Counted from the stretch's first letter, positions 24,570-37,651 are shown. The stretch: 64,000 nucleotides of DNA from Strigops habroptila (GCF_004027225.2 NC_044278.2:80922923-80986922); one strand, 5' to 3'. Made by a program: numbers and translations. The notes: a model not told the origin generated them from the sequence alone.

Positions 24570-25838
24570 CTGGGAAAAGAAAGGAAATTAATTATGTTGC
24601 TTTGTTGTAACTGCAACGAACAATGCTGAAGAGGTATAGTACCCAGCACCAGCCTTGTTAGCAAGAGTGTGCAGCAGGAATAATTTTGTGGAAGTACAGG
24701 AAATGTTAGCTCTTCGGTTTACCTTGCTCAAAAAATTGTGACCGTCTTATTAAGTTTTTCAAAGAAATAGGTTCAGATGCTATTTGAAAAATACAAATAA
24801 TACAAACAAGTCAATGAGGTGCTTTTTTTAATTTTTTTAATTACTATCACCACTGGATAAGAAACTTCCGTTAGACCTCCAATCTACAGCAACATCTCTT
24901 CAGAAAAATAAGAAGCCCCTGAAACACAAAGGAAACCTCACCTTTCATAATAACAATACAATTTTTAGTAGGTTACATCATATACTGGTTAGTATTTCAT
25001 TTTATCACTAACAATGTCCAACTATAAGAACAGCACAAGTGACAAACTTGGACTCAGATTCTCCCGGTCTAATTTAAGCCTCCTTGACTGAGATGCCAAA
25101 CTGGATTGAAGAGACTAATCACCATTTAAGGTCATCAGAAAGGCATCTCCAGAGGGCAACTGATCTCTTGGGGGAACTCTTTTATAAATTGCCATGTGCA
25201 TTCAAGATAAAATGAAATACCAAGTATCCATTTAAGGATTATTGTTCTACTGGAAACTATACATACCTGATTTCTCTCACTGTCATCTAGTAAGGCTATA
25301 ACTGTTCATAGCATCATAAGTAATTATTATTCATACTGCAATCATCGATATCATTCTCCAGGAATAAAAGTAAAATTATAATAGCAAAACAACCACTAGC
25401 CCCAAAACCTCACAACTGAAATAGGGGGAAAGACAAAAACAAAAAGTTGAATACTCTTTAGACTCTTCCTGGGCAGTGAAATTAATCAATACTCATACTG
25501 AACCATTATCCACACAATGCAGTACCAATTCGAACAAATTGTGTGCCTGCTCCTTCTCTTTCACCCCTACCACACAGTAAATTTAAAACCACTAATGCAG
25601 GAGGAGGGTGGTGGGGAGTTGTCACTGCTTTGTTGTCAGTTTTCCAACTGCCTAACACATCGTGGAAGCAAACTACACTCAGTTTGAATGCAACTAGATC
25701 TCTGCAATACCTGTCTAGCTTTCAGTTCTTTAAGGTCTCACTTCACCCACTGTACAAAGCTTGTGATGATTACAGGTTTAGTGTCTGTGCTTCTTGCAAA
25801 CCCACACAATTAGCAGATGAAAAGCAACAGTGGTTTAC

Positions 25839-25899
25839 CTCTTTGTTCATTAGAGCCAAGATCTCCTTGCATTCCATTTATCAATTTTGTTTCTGTATC
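25839..25899 (-). CDS. LMO7: LMO7 exon after PDZ (DTETKLINGM)
   Basis: 61 nt, acceptor GTTTTTCAG at 25900, donor AAAGAG|GTAAAC. Phase 0 in, phase 1 out. It encodes DTETKLINGMQGDLGSNEQR. The TETKLINGM stretch resembles a conserved patch of the LMO7 spacer, but the exon is about half the length I would expect from the human protein. Its acceptor lies against a roughly 170-nt T-rich tract. Confidence 0.88.
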
Positions 25900-25901
25900 C
25901 T

Positions 25902-26073
25902 GAAAAACATAATAATAAAAAAACAAAAAAAAACAAAAAACCAACCAAAAAAACGCAACAAAACAAAAAGCAAAAAAAACAAAAAACAAAAAAACAAAAA
26001 AAACCCAAACAAAAAACAAAAAAAAACCAAACCAAAAAAAAAAAACAAACAAAAAAAAACCAAACCAAAAAAG
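25902..26073 (+). repeat. A/AAC-rich tract next to a splice acceptor
   Basis: About 170 bp of A runs with interspersed C (T/GT-rich in the transcript) directly upstream of the acceptor at 25900. It acts at least partly as the polypyrimidine tract but is several times longer than needed. Lysine-rich and phenylalanine-rich open frames over it are composition artefacts. Confidence 0.9.
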
Positions 26074-26687
26074 CCAATGGGATTAGGCTCATTAAATTTG
26101 TGGAAGTTTATCCAATTACACGTCTCCCCTGACAGGAACTCTCTATCATGAAACACTTCAGAACACTTTCCACAGAAAGACACAAAACTATCTAAAACAT
26201 CCTGAGTGTATTATATGGTAAAATTACTGCAGGCATTTGAGGGGATCAATAACCAGCTGGCTGAAATAAAAAACATTAGTTTGCAAGAAAATGCAAAAAG
26301 CTAAGATCTTTCTGTCTCATGGCAGGCAGGGTGTTATTTGCAAGTAATTTGGGGCTGCAATCTTCATTTATGCTAATAACAGAGATGAAAGTCTTTTCTA
26401 AAGAACAAGCACTCTATACATTCTAGTTAAAACTCAGTCTGCACGTATTTTAACATTTATCACCTAGTGTCCACTCATGAATGGGCACTAGCAAGTCTTT
26501 AAAACATCTTATTTACCTTAATATGTACATAGCTACATCTCCATATTTGCAATATCCTGTATGTTCCTTAAACAATACAAGTAAAAATAAGATTCCCAAG
26601 GTCTTTTCTCCATTCTCTCCCTATCAAGGCATTACATTTTACTTTATTCCTCACTCCAATCCCATGACCCTTCAAAAACATACTCAC

Positions 26688-26791
26688 AGAACTTTGAAGG
26701 CTGCTGGATAAATCTCTTTTTGTCGATACGGTGGAAACATTTGAAATGTGTTCTCCAGAAGTTGCATCAATCCATTTATTTTCAGATGCAC
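26688..26791 (-). CDS. LMO7: LMO7 exon after PDZ (KWIDATSG)
   Basis: 104 nt, acceptor GACATTATAG at 26792, donor AGTTCT|GTGAGT. Phase 1 in, phase 0 out. It encodes GASENKWIDATSGEHISN, then VSTVSTKRDLSSSLQSS. KWIDATSG and SLQSS are conserved landmarks of LMO7 immediately after the PDZ domain. Confidence 0.95.
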
Positions 26792-28228
26792 CTATAATGT
26801 CGGTAGCCATACTGGTGAGATTGAGGATTTTATGCCTTACATGTGGCAGGGAAGGCAGGTCTTTGCCCCAATCTTTTTGGTATGTGGAAGATCAAGAAAT
26901 TAATGTAGACAGTAATGTCAAAGAACAGAACAAGAGTTAGTGAAAATACATTAAAATAACACACACAACACACACAGAAGAGGAAGAGACACAAATCAGG
27001 TGAAATTTGTGAAGACAGAAAAAAGGGCTTTTATGAGCTGACCGCCTTCCCCAAAAATGCAAGTGTTAGTCATAAGCCAGGTAAAAGTTTACCACATGTT
27101 TTGCTAACAAGGACCACAGCAGCTCAACATTACACAGCAATTAGTATTCATTGGAAACTATTGCATTAGCATTAGTAAGGATTGAGAAAATCTTCCAGCT
27201 TTACTCACTCAAGGTACAATTTGACTCATTATCCAGGGAAGTGTCCTTTTTATGCCTGTGCTCACCAGGAAGCACAGCATGGGGGAAAAAAGGCAGTCTA
27301 AACTAAACTACCAAAACTGATGAGGCAAAGACAAATTATAATCTTCTCTCAGATTCCATAATTTCTTCCCTCCCACTACCTAAGATTTATTCAGTGAGTT
27401 CTTCTCCACTAAACTCATTCTTTGTTTGTGTTAGGACCTGTAGAAGTGAATTGTTTCTTCTCTCTTCCTCACACCACTATTTTTCTCCCCACTTGCTGGT
27501 AGGTTATTCTACCTAGCTTCCCCCTAAAAGAATTTTTTGTATTTATACTGTGAAAGAAGTCATTGATTGCACCTTCAACTCTGGAAAAACTATTCTGCGA
27601 CTTTGAAAGAGTATCCTGATTAAACCCATGGCAAGTCTAGAGATGCTACAAGGCTTTCAGACGGGATGGAAACCCTCACTAGCCAGAACAGGTAATACCA
27701 TTCTGGAGAGATTACAGCATCACAATATCTGAGGCAATGGCCAAAATCATAGCACAATACATCACCCACAAGTTCATCCACTACCTGAAACACTCCCTGA
27801 AGAAAGGAACACAAGATCCTCCTTCCCTGAATAAAGGAAGGTTGAGGGAGAAAGGCCCTAAAAATTACTATCCTCTAGAGACCAGCCTCTCTTATTTTTG
27901 TGATGTGTCAGGAAAGAAAATGTTATATTCCCCCTTGTATGGTGGTTGCACACTTTTTTACCTGTGCATCCTCTCAAACAGGTCAGAGCACAAGAGAGGT
28001 CAGTAGTTCAGTGCTTTGCAGACTTGTTTGTCAAGACATTTCTAATGCACGAGTAGTTAAAAAAAAGCCAAGTGGTGTTAAAATGCAACAGACATGCTAG
28101 CAAACTACTTAGCTTAGATACGTATTACTACTGTAAGGCTAATAAGGACTCTCAGCTGTCAGGTACAGCACAGACAGAGCTTATTTGCCTTAAAGAGCAT
28201 ACTGTATCCGCCTCATGAAACAACTCAC
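26792..28228. other. Intron
   Basis: 1.4-kb intron. I see no mobile element or compatible exon in it. Confidence 0.7.
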
Positions 28229-28390
28229 CATTCTTTCCATATCGTCTGACATCCATGAGCAGGTTTCCAGTTTCTAGCGCTTTGTTGATGGCTTCTTCCC
28301 ACTGTCTATAGTCCATACATGAAACCTTTGTGCCATTGATAGCAATAATTTCATCATCTACATGCAGCTGACAAACTGATGCAGGGCTAA
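28229..28390 (-). CDS. LMO7: LMO7 exon: PDZ domain, second half
   Basis: 162 nt, acceptor TTTTCTGTAG at 28391, donor AAGAATG|GTGAGT. Phase 1 in and out. It encodes VSPASVCQLHVDDEIIAING, then TKVSCMDYRQWEEAINKALE, then TGNLLMDVRRYGKN. LHVDDEIIAING is the betaD-alphaA core of a PDZ fold, and WEEA...TGNL.MDVRRYGK is the family-specific end. With the exon at 34.6 kb this completes the domain. LMO7's PDZ is thought to bind C-terminal peptides of junction proteins. Confidence 0.98.
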
Positions 28391-28758
28391 CTACAGAAAA
28401 CAAAAGAAAAATAAAATTAGGTCTCCATTCACCATTATTTTTCACCACAGTTGTGACTGGGGGTTGGGTAGGTGAAGAAATAACTCAAAGAAATTCTTAT
28501 TGTTGGATATTCAGAAAGTCTTTGAAAAAAATCTATTACGCTGTAATGTAAGATCAGTAAACCTGGTATCAAAGTAGTGCTTCAATTTGAAACTTCTGAA
28601 AAAAGAACATCAGCCTTTTGGACTTGTAAACGTTCGTATTCTGGCTAGCCCATTTAATAAAACTCTGGGCCCTAGTGAATTAGAGAGGCAGCACCACAGT
28701 GTCTGGAGCCAATGATTAGCTGAAATTCAGCCAATGTTTAGGTAATCCTCTTACTTGT

Positions 28759-28759
<1 letters not shown>

Positions 28760-28795
<36 letters not shown>

Positions 28796-28937
28796 ACCAA
28801 AAAAAACCCACTCCAAACAAAAAAACCAAACCCCAAAAAACCCAAAACAACCCAAACAAAAAAAAAACTACACACACACACAAAAAAACAAAAAAATCTA
28901 ACCCAACCTCTCCCCCCCAAAAAACCAACCCCAACCT
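28760..28937 (+). repeat. A34 homopolymer and A/C-rich tract
   Basis: Starts with 34 consecutive A (28760-28793). It continues as A runs interspersed with CC and a short CA repeat to about 28937. On the LMO7 transcript it is a long T/G-rich stretch. No target-site duplication or element body is visible, so this looks like simple-sequence expansion and not a retroposon tail. Confidence 0.9.
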
Positions 28938-31439
28938 CCACCTTAATTCTAGTAGAAGCTGGCTTTCTCATGTTTTTATTTACATTTTCTGGGCTTTACT
29001 GACAAGAGCATGCTGCTTTGTTGTTTTGCTAAAATAGCTTGCTAGCTCCAATTTGACTGGTAATTGGACTCACAACATTGCTCTGTGCTGCCCCAGACTT
29101 CTCTGGATTCTACTTATTTTGACTATTAAGAGCAAATTTTACGGCAGATTGAACTTTGAATTCTACTGATATTTTGCAAGATAGGCTGCACTTTATACCC
29201 TTCTTCATCTACTACACACTGCCAGGTGATCTCACTAGCCTAAGGACAGAGAACATACAGGACCAGTTAATAAATTTTTTTCTATTTAATTCAGAAAATG
29301 TATGAGCTGAGAAACTCAAACTTCCCCAAGTAAGATTTTATGAATTACATCTGAATGGTTCTTCCATTAACAGTTATTCCCTCAGCAGAATAGAAAATGG
29401 AAAAAAGCCAAGTGAAATGAAGTTGAAGATTGTACAATAAATCCTCACGTTAATAAAATAAAACAAATTCGAATTACACAATGGAAGCATTTTCCAGAGT
29501 CAGTAGTGAAATTCAGACATCTTATTTAAATATACTGAGAACAATGCTATATTACATTATCAGAAACAGACGTGGACAAGCATGACAGAAGAATTTAGAC
29601 ATCATATGCTTCCTGACTCACTAGTAAAATGCTGCTATAAGTCTGGATCATCTGCTAAGGATTCAGATAGCTTTTAATATTCCTAGCACCCAAAGAAGTT
29701 AAGGAATGAAGAAAAACTATGCTTCCTAATACTGCACCAAACAGTGATCCATTAGTATTGTTTTTCTAGTGAACTCTAACTACTGTGTTAGAAGAGCATA
29801 GTTCCATATTCAATTCCTCTTCAAGTACACACTAAAGACTCCATTAGCAGTTACCAGTAAAATTTTCAAAACACACCAATTTCTTTTAAGCAATATTATA
29901 AAAACATGGGTGATAGTTAAACTGGAAAAAACATGCATCTCCTTACAGCCAGGAAGATGTTAAAGAATTAATGGGTTTTCTAATCTATTAGTGGAAGGTA
30001 CTGTTAAGCATACTACTGATACACTACCACTGAAGTTACTATTTTCAACATCATCATTCAACATTTGGAATTGTGTCTGATTTAAAAATCTAAGATCTTT
30101 AATAACACATAGTTTGATCACATGTAGACTGAACATAGTACAGAGAATGCTTCAGGCTCAAGGGGAGACATCAGAACTGCTAATTTCCCTGCTTTGTGTT
30201 GTGACAGAAAGAGCTCTAGGAACCAAAAGAAGATTATGTTCATTTTACTCAAATAATTCGACAGGGATGAAACCTAGCTTACAGGTGAGAACAGTATACC
30301 TCAGCTCAGTTTTAGGAAAGGAAGGGAATTTAAGATTACATGGTTTCTCCTATAGTATCACCAGAAAGACATACCCAGACCATACTCCAACCATACAGAT
30401 TTGAATGAATAGCAGCAGTCTCTAGATTGCATGTGTAGACCCAGCACAACCAGAACAACTTACGCTGCTCAATTTTTGGCACGTAACTTTGCCAGCTGCT
30501 CTTCCTCTATTGCCTCTGCAGTCTGTGAATAAAAGGGCTTCTCAAGTGTATAAACCAGGGTGCCTATGTTGGGCTTCTGCTCTGATTCATTTCCAGAGAA
30601 GCCTACAGCGACTATACAAAGCTGGCAATTCAGGTGCCAAAACAGGTTATGTTGCTAGTTGTCCTTCCCTGTCCAGCTCCTCCAAAACTATAGGAGACTG
30701 ATAATTTATACTGCTGTAGAGGATTTAGTTTACATTACATAAAACAAGTACTGTTCTTTTTCATAAGTTTCCCTGAAGATAAAGGTAAAAGGTTTTTCTT
30801 TCTTACTACTCCTCAATGAAAATAAACCAACCAAATATTCACTCATTTTCCATATATATTTAGTTATCTCTAACATATCCTGACCTGTTGTTATTACAAC
30901 AGATAAATACTAGTTCAGTCATACAAAAAAATTAAAACTTGAAGGAAGTGGGTCAAATTTACTTTGTACTGCATGCCTACAAGTGTTTGATCTCAGACAC
31001 GTGCACTGCTACATCAACACAATCTCGAAAAATGGTTGCAAATAGGGTGGGTGGAAGGGAAAGGACTGAAAAAATAAAGATTATACGGCACTGGGGAAGT
31101 TGTCAGAACAATGTCTAGATTAATGACTACCTAATTTTTAGTATAAGGTTGAAAATCCCTGTAAAAAAAAATAAGAACTACCTTCCTTTATATGTAGCAA
31201 ATGGATCTTGCTGTAACATGTATTACAAGCTTAACTCTTATTAAGCTTTTTGAGAACACTTATAAGACATTGCTTTTGCTTGCCAAGTAGTTTCCTTCAC
31301 ATTTTTTTGAAGGAAAAGCATATGTAGAATAGAGTCATAGTAGTAAAAAGATAAATGCAGGTTATCTATCGCCTGAAGAAAATCATATAGCTAGTTAGGA
31401 TGACAAGTATGTCAAAACAATCAGAGAATGTCTTCCTGG

Positions 31440-32575
31440 AAGCTATTACTGGGCTCACAAAAAAGGTAACTGGGAACAGCTGGTGTGGATTTGCTAAGCC
31501 TAAATCATGTTGATCAACCCAGTTGTCTTCAATGATGAAATTACTAGATCTGTGGATGAAGAGAGAATGGTGGATACCATCCACCTTGTATTTAATGAGG
31601 CTGTTGGTGTGATCTTCCACAGTATTGTGGCATCAAAGTTGGGATGGTATTGTGTACAGGGCAGAACAACCAGATGGGTGAAAAACTTGCTGGGCTGTCA
31701 GGCTGTATGGGTAGCAGTTAATGGTTCATATTCTGCCTGGAGGCTGGTTACAAGTGAAGCTCCCCAGGGATGTATCCTGGGACCTGGCCTCTCTACCATG
31801 TTCACCAACAACAGGAAGTGGTAAAACACACCCTCAGCAAGTTTGCAAACCATGCAAACTTGCCAAAAAGGAGAGGGTGGAGAGCTGGGCTACTGTTTAA
31901 AGCAGGAACATGACATTCAACAAGGCCAAATACAGACAGTCCTGCTCCCGGGATGGACTAACCCCAGTGATGGTACAGGCTGGGGGCTGATGGGCTGGAC
32001 AGCAGGGCTGGGGGGATCCTGGCAGTGGTGGGGCTATATGAACCAGCATGGTCGAGGGAAGTGCCTATCCCATTCAGCCAGCATTTGTTATACCACATCG
32101 ACAATACTGTGTCCAGCTTTGGCTTCCCACTGTAAGAGAGACATTAATAAACTGGAAGGCCATGGGGATGGTCAGGGCTGGAGCACTTGCCCTGTGAGGA
32201 GAAGCTGAGGGGTATGGGCTTGTTCAGCCCAGAACAGAGAGACTGAAGAGGGACCTACAGCAGTCCCCCCCATTATCTATCAGGAGGTCACAGAGAAGGG
32301 AAAGCCTTCTCTATTGAAATTTATGGCAGGAGAACACAGCGCAGTGGTTATAAACAAAGGTCAGTCTGACTGGATATGCATAGAAAATTTTCTCCAAAAG
32401 GATAATTACAGAAGGCCCAGAGAGGCTGTGCAGTTTCCATCCTTCAAAGGTCTCAAACCCACCTGGGTAAGGCCCTAGGCAACTTAGTCCAAATTCAGTT
32501 TTGACACTTTTGAGCCAGGGTTTTCTCTAGGTGGTCTCTCAAGGCCCTTTCCAATCTGAATTATCCTTTAACTTA
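31440..32575 (+). repeat. CR1 LINE fragment, degenerate
   Basis: + strand fragment retaining reverse-transcriptase-like pieces in a broken frame: WVKNLLGCQAVWVAVNGS and APQGCILGP, the latter being the motif normally around PQGSxLGP. These are followed by 3' UTR-like text ending 'aaggccctttccaatctgaat'. Frameshifts and internal deletions are evident and the octamer tail is lost, so it is an old dead copy. Antisense to LMO7. Confidence 0.85.
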
Positions 32576-33685
32576 TCCTTAAAAATATGAAACACAACAT
32601 TCATAAGCACATAACAGACAGATCTTACTCTTTCAATGGGCTGTGCTTTAAAGGAAGCTGCAGCTATTGAATACAGATACAACATGAGCCAGTTGATGAA
32701 AAAAAGTGTTAAACACAAGCCATAAATGAGAATACCAAGAGACAGTCCATTCTCCATTCAATCTATACTTTGCACCCTTCCTTGTGAGAACTGTAATAAA
32801 GCATAACCAAGATAACAGCCACAAGGCCTTCATCTTCTCCTTGCCTACGGGGCTGGGGATAGAGCCCACATGGACCTTTGTGAATGACCAGCAGGAACAC
32901 TCACCACCCTCAGACTTCTCATTTACAGCTGGCAATGCAAAGAGGCAGTTCTCTGCCTCCAAGTAACCAAATTAAACCAAAAGACTAGCAGCAAGAAAAG
33001 CAAACGGAAAGTTGCTCTTCACGCAAAGTGTATATTAGAGGTTACAATCTAATTATGAGAAGTATCCAGCTACAGCGAAGAGAGGTCTAAAAACTGTCTT
33101 TGAAATGGGGGGAAGGGGAAAATTAAGGCTGCTCAGTAAGTGCTGTTAAATGGTATTTTTTCCTCTCTGGAAAGCATAATGAAGGGCTAACTAAATGAGA
33201 AGTTTCCAGTTATTTCTCCTTTCTCAGGATGATCTTGTGTTAGCTGGAAGAAAGGGCACAATTAAATATTCTTGAAGTATTACTGGCAATGGGAAAGATC
33301 ACTGTTCAGAAAACAAGTATTATATGTGATTTTCTTGGGTATTTGTGTGTTGGTATGCTTTTTTTTTTTAATGAAGAAAACAGAGCTTTTTCTCTGCAGA
33401 AGACTGTGAAAGCTTAGAAATAAACTTTATGTATGTTTCATTTCAAGACAAAAATGTTTGCTTTTCCTCAGTATCAAAACAGCTGGAAAAAAAAGAATCT
33501 GCACTAGAAATGAATTTAGAAGTCAAAACTGCTTAAAAGTATTAACTGTCTCCAAGATCTAACATGACTAAGAAAGGGAAATTTGAAATAAAAATACTAA
33601 CTCCTAAGGTTCCTCTGCATGTGTTTACAAACCATATGAAGTGAAATCTTTTGAACTTAGCTGAAATATAATATATAGTATACTG

Positions 33686-34278
33686 GATTGCATCAAAAGA
33701 AGCGTGACCAGCAGGTCGAAGGAGGTGATCCTGCCCCTCTGCTCTCATGAGACCCCACTTGGACTACTGTGTACAGTTCTGGTGTCCTCAACATAAAAAG
33801 GACATGGAGCTGTTGGAGCAAGTCCAGAGGAGGGCCATGAGGGTGATAAGGGGGCTGGAGCACCTCCTGTATGAAGATGGGCTGAGAAAGTCGGGGCTGT
33901 TCAGCCTGGAGAAGAGAAGGCTGCGTGGAGACCTCATAGCAGCCTTCCAATATCTGAAGGGGGCCTACAGGGATGCTGGAGAGGGGCTCTTCATCAGGGA
34001 CTGTAGCAATAGGACAAGGGGTAATAGGTTTAAACTTAATACAGGGGAAGTTTAGGTTAGATACCAGGAAGAAGTTCTTTACTGTGAGGGTGGTGAGGCA
34101 CTGGAACAGGTTGCCCAAAGAAATGGTAAATGCTCCACCCCTGGCATTGTTCAAGGCCAGGCTGGACAGAGCCTTGGGCAACATGGTTTAGTGTGAGGTG
34201 TCCCTGCCCATGGTAAGGGGGATGGAACTAGATGATCTTAAGGTCCTTTCCAACCCTTACTATTCTATGATTCTATGA
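33686..34278 (+). repeat. CR1 LINE 3' fragment with octamer tail
   Basis: 5'-truncated CR1 carrying the C-terminal part of ORF2. An open stretch [20 protein letters not shown] ... [19 protein letters not shown] spans 33747-34055. It then runs through the 3' UTR to 'ccttactattctatgattctatga', the diagnostic tandem octamer. It is better preserved than the neighbouring copy at 31.4 kb but still frameshifted, with the frame changing near 34.05 kb. Antisense to LMO7. Confidence 0.95.
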
Positions 34279-34596
34279 AAGGAACAATCTGGATATTGCC
34301 CCTTACTACTGTTCTCTAAGGAGCTTGGTGAATGTTTGAGTGCTCACATTTGTGCCTCTTCAGTGGTTATAGAAATATCCTTGATTAAGGAAATGCCTTT
34401 TAGACATTTGTGCATTCAATCAATTCCAAGAGATGAGGATTCACAGAAATACATTAATAAACTAAATACTGATTTTTCAGTTCTTCACCTGATATTTAAA
34501 AATATTAGCAGCATTCTTGACAGCAAATGCCTTCATTTAGAAGCCTCTGCAAACTAAACACAGGAACAAAAATTTGTGCAGTTAATACATATTTAC

Positions 34597-34711
34597 CTTC
34601 TTCAACTGTCTTTACAAAGACCCCTGAAGAACTCCAATTTGTTGTAAACCCAAAGCTGCGACTGTGGCCAGGTCTCTGGTTTATACTGATTCTCATTTCA
34701 CTGTACTGCTC
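34597..34711 (-). CDS. LMO7: LMO7 exon: PDZ domain, first half
   Basis: 115 nt, acceptor TTATTTTTCAG at 34712, donor GAAGAAG|GTAAAT. Phase 0 in, phase 1 out. It encodes EQYSEMRISINQRPGHSR, then SFGFTTNWSSSGVFVKTVEE. The FGFTTNW segment takes the place of the GLGF carboxylate-binding loop, and SSGVFVKTVEEG is strand betaC. MRISINQ.PG is diagnostic for LMO7 over LIMCH1. Confidence 0.97.
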
Positions 34712-37651
34712 CTGAAAAATAAAACATGACACTACAGTATCTGGTATCACAGGAATCTAAATGAGGGAAAGTTTATCCTCTAAATAGGTGAGGCTGGTCA
34801 CAATGTACACTTTAATCATCTATTATTACCATCATAGACAAGGGAAACAGTGTTGAAGTCAGTTAACTAACTAACTCATCTGTTTTTTGTTCAAACAGGT
34901 ACATTTTCAGTTTACATTCATATTTTCTTTACACATATATTTAGCTATGCATTTCTCTTATTTTAAATGTTTTGTAACACAATGCTACAAAATGTAAGGA
35001 GTTTGAGGACACTAAACCACTAAATGGGTCTTTACGGATAGATAGTCTTGTAAATTTGTGGAATGCGCTGCCTCCCGAGAGAACATGTCAGATGTGAAAA
35101 AGTCAAATAACAGGAATTCATCTGTACTTTTTGCACACCCTACAATGAGCATCATCACTTTCTTTTAGGTTCAATGCTGCAAGTAGATTTACTTGGGTGA
35201 ACTATCATCTTTTTAATCTTGTGTGAAACACTACTAGTTTGATATGCATTTTGTAATGGAGGCCTCAGATAATAAAACTGATCCCAGAATTAGCTAGAAT
35301 CCAGATCTTCTATTCTAGTGGACTTTCAAGATGCTTTTAAAATCAGAATAAAAACTTAACGTTACCATTTTAAACTACAGAAATATTTGATTGGGAAAAC
35401 ATTTTGGAACATTTGCTTTCAATCCCACACTATATTATGAACATGCGTTGCATACATAAACATTTTAATGCAAACTCATTAAAAAACAATTAAAATACTC
35501 AAATGCATGCTATTCACTTCATTATCATGGAACTGACACTGTTATAAAGGAAAAACAAAATAGACTTTTTTCTGTCAAACACAGTTAAAATAGATATATT
35601 CCAACCTATGCATGGAGGAAACTCCACATATTTATATGCGTACATTAAACATACAATTACATTTTAGTTGCCTAGTGAACCAGCCTTCCTGAAGGGTTAG
35701 GATTTAAAGCATTTATGTCTAGGTTTCTAAGCCAATTCCCCAAAGCTCCTATGTTGGTAGGATGCAGCAAGCAGCTATAGGGAGCACTGCACAAGCAGAT
35801 GTAGCTAGCCAGAGAATGCTTCAGCAGTACCCGAGTGCTGGGTATGGAAGAAAACAACATTGCAAGGCAAAATCCTGAGGTTTCACCTTGTGTCACAGGA
35901 ATGTTCCTGGCACAACATTCCCTGTTACAGCCCAGGGTAGAAAATAAGTCCTTTCTTCAAAACACAGCTACTAGCTTGCAAATGATCCCATACAACCCAA
36001 GTCCTTAGGTGAGTAACAGTATTTCATATTAGTTAGAAATGTGAATCTATGAATAGACAGGTTAGGTTTTTACACTGTGATAGAGCACATTTAAAGCTTC
36101 TGAATTTGAGAGTGTTGCTAGAAATTACTGTTGCTGTTGTTTTTACTTCCACCATCCCAACTCGGTGGGGTTCTTTAAACCTACCTCTTGTGAGAGGAGT
36201 AATACGACTTTGTGCACTGAACTTCATCATTTGGACAGGTCATCTCCAAATCACTTAGTACTCCATAAACCTGGTGTTATTGCCCTGATGACTATTGAAC
36301 TGTATCAATCCCGCAACTCTGGCAATGATTTACAAACATGCCAAATAAAGCTTGCATTCCTTAAGTTATAGCTTGTTCGAAGCACAACACAAGCTTTTTT
36401 TAAACATTTCTATTTTTTAATTTTATTTTCAAACAAAACCAAAATACATAACTCATTTGCAGGAAGGATGATTTATAATCTTGTGACTAATGAAAAGAAG
36501 ATAAAAAAAAAGTGGACCTAGTACACGTTGTTCTCATTTGGCTCCCTTAAAATGATACAAAGAACTCATATCTAATCTATGTTTTCACCGATTAGAACAG
36601 CAATTTCTCCGCCTGCTTTTGTAATAACACAGGAAAAAAAAGATCATGATCTCCTTCCTTATAAAACAATCAGAGTTTCAAAAAATTATGATAATTTCAT
36701 TGCAATGCCCAAGGGGTATCAGAAGTATTAAGCTGAAATGTGTTCCTTTTCCACAAGTGATTAGGAAGAAGAATGGTTCAGTGTCTGAATTTATAAAAAG
36801 CTGGTGTGGGAAGTGATTTCATAAATCAGCATTTAAGGTCTTACCATTCTCACCCAAGCAACTGGCACAATTAACTTTTACAGCAGCATGAGGAATGCAA
36901 AGAATTCATCTCTAATCTGTCGAGCCATTTGAACAACCTCATTACATATTACAGAAAAGTATCAACAATTAAAGCTATTGCTCCGTTTTTTCCACATGTG
37001 AAACACGCGATCAATTAGAAGCAGCAGCCCTTGAGGATATATATTTCAAAAAAACCACTGAAAGACCCAACTCCTGGATCAGCACATACACAAAGAGATG
37101 GTGATTTGCTTTAAAATTTATTAATGTGAACATTAATTAGATTAATTTCAAGTGAATAACTAGAAGAAAAGGATGGGAGCTCAGGCCACAACAGATGGAA
37201 AAAAAGGATAGTTTGATAGTAATGTTTAAGGCTGGCCTTTAAAAAGATGATCTTTATTTTCCACCACCAGTTTAAAAGTGCAAATGAATGCTACAGCAGC
37301 TCAGATCATTCATCTAACTGACACACCTGATTGTGTGCACAATGTGCTACACTGGAGAATAAGAAAAACTTTGTAAGCATCACAGTGTTTAGAATAACTA
37401 TTTTGAATTAGAATGACAAATAAAATTAAGCACACGACATAAAATGGGTAGGCAAAAAATGCCGCAAGAGCACCAATAATTTGCTTTCCAAATATTCTAT
37501 TATTTCCCCTGAATTAAATCAAAGGAAATAGTAGTTCACAGAACTGTTTTCTTACTACCAAAAAATACTTGCATTAGATGTAATTTCACTTTTCTTTTAC
37601 TCTACTGTAGCATTCAGTAACACTAAGTAATCACATTATTTCCACACTTAC
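34712..37651. other. 2.9-kb intron upstream of the PDZ exons
   Basis: AT-rich intron without recognisable mobile elements. The part from about 36.6 to 37.5 kb has low repeat content and TAATTA-type motifs near 37.12-37.15 kb (see findings). A short segment near 35.04-35.09 kb vaguely resembles an ancient LINE end. Confidence 0.6.

Larger units (their letters stand above)
22786..25838. other. Introns around candidate microexon
   Basis: 3.05-kb interval between the 22.77-kb and 25.84-kb exons. It contains one exon-like segment at 24.53-24.57 kb and an A/AAC-rich low-complexity patch at about 23.74-23.83 kb. No other gene or mobile element was recognised. Confidence 0.7.
28391..34596. other. 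6.2-kb intron splitting the PDZ domain
   Basis: The largest internal intron of the gene in this window. It contains an A34 run with a following A/C-rich tract (28.76-28.94 kb) and two CR1 fragments in + orientation (31.4-32.6 and 33.7-34.3 kb). The remainder is unremarkable AT-rich sequence. Confidence 0.85.

Noticed and set aside
25543..26151. 202-codon + strand open frame with a long Lys/Asn/Gln-rich part, and overlapping Phe-rich frames on the minus strand
   Set aside because: It is a translation of the A/AAC-rich tract; composition alone keeps the frame open.
33747..34191. Open frames resembling a reverse-transcriptase C-terminus
   Set aside because: They are parts of a 5'-truncated, frameshifted CR1 element, annotated as a repeat and not as a gene.
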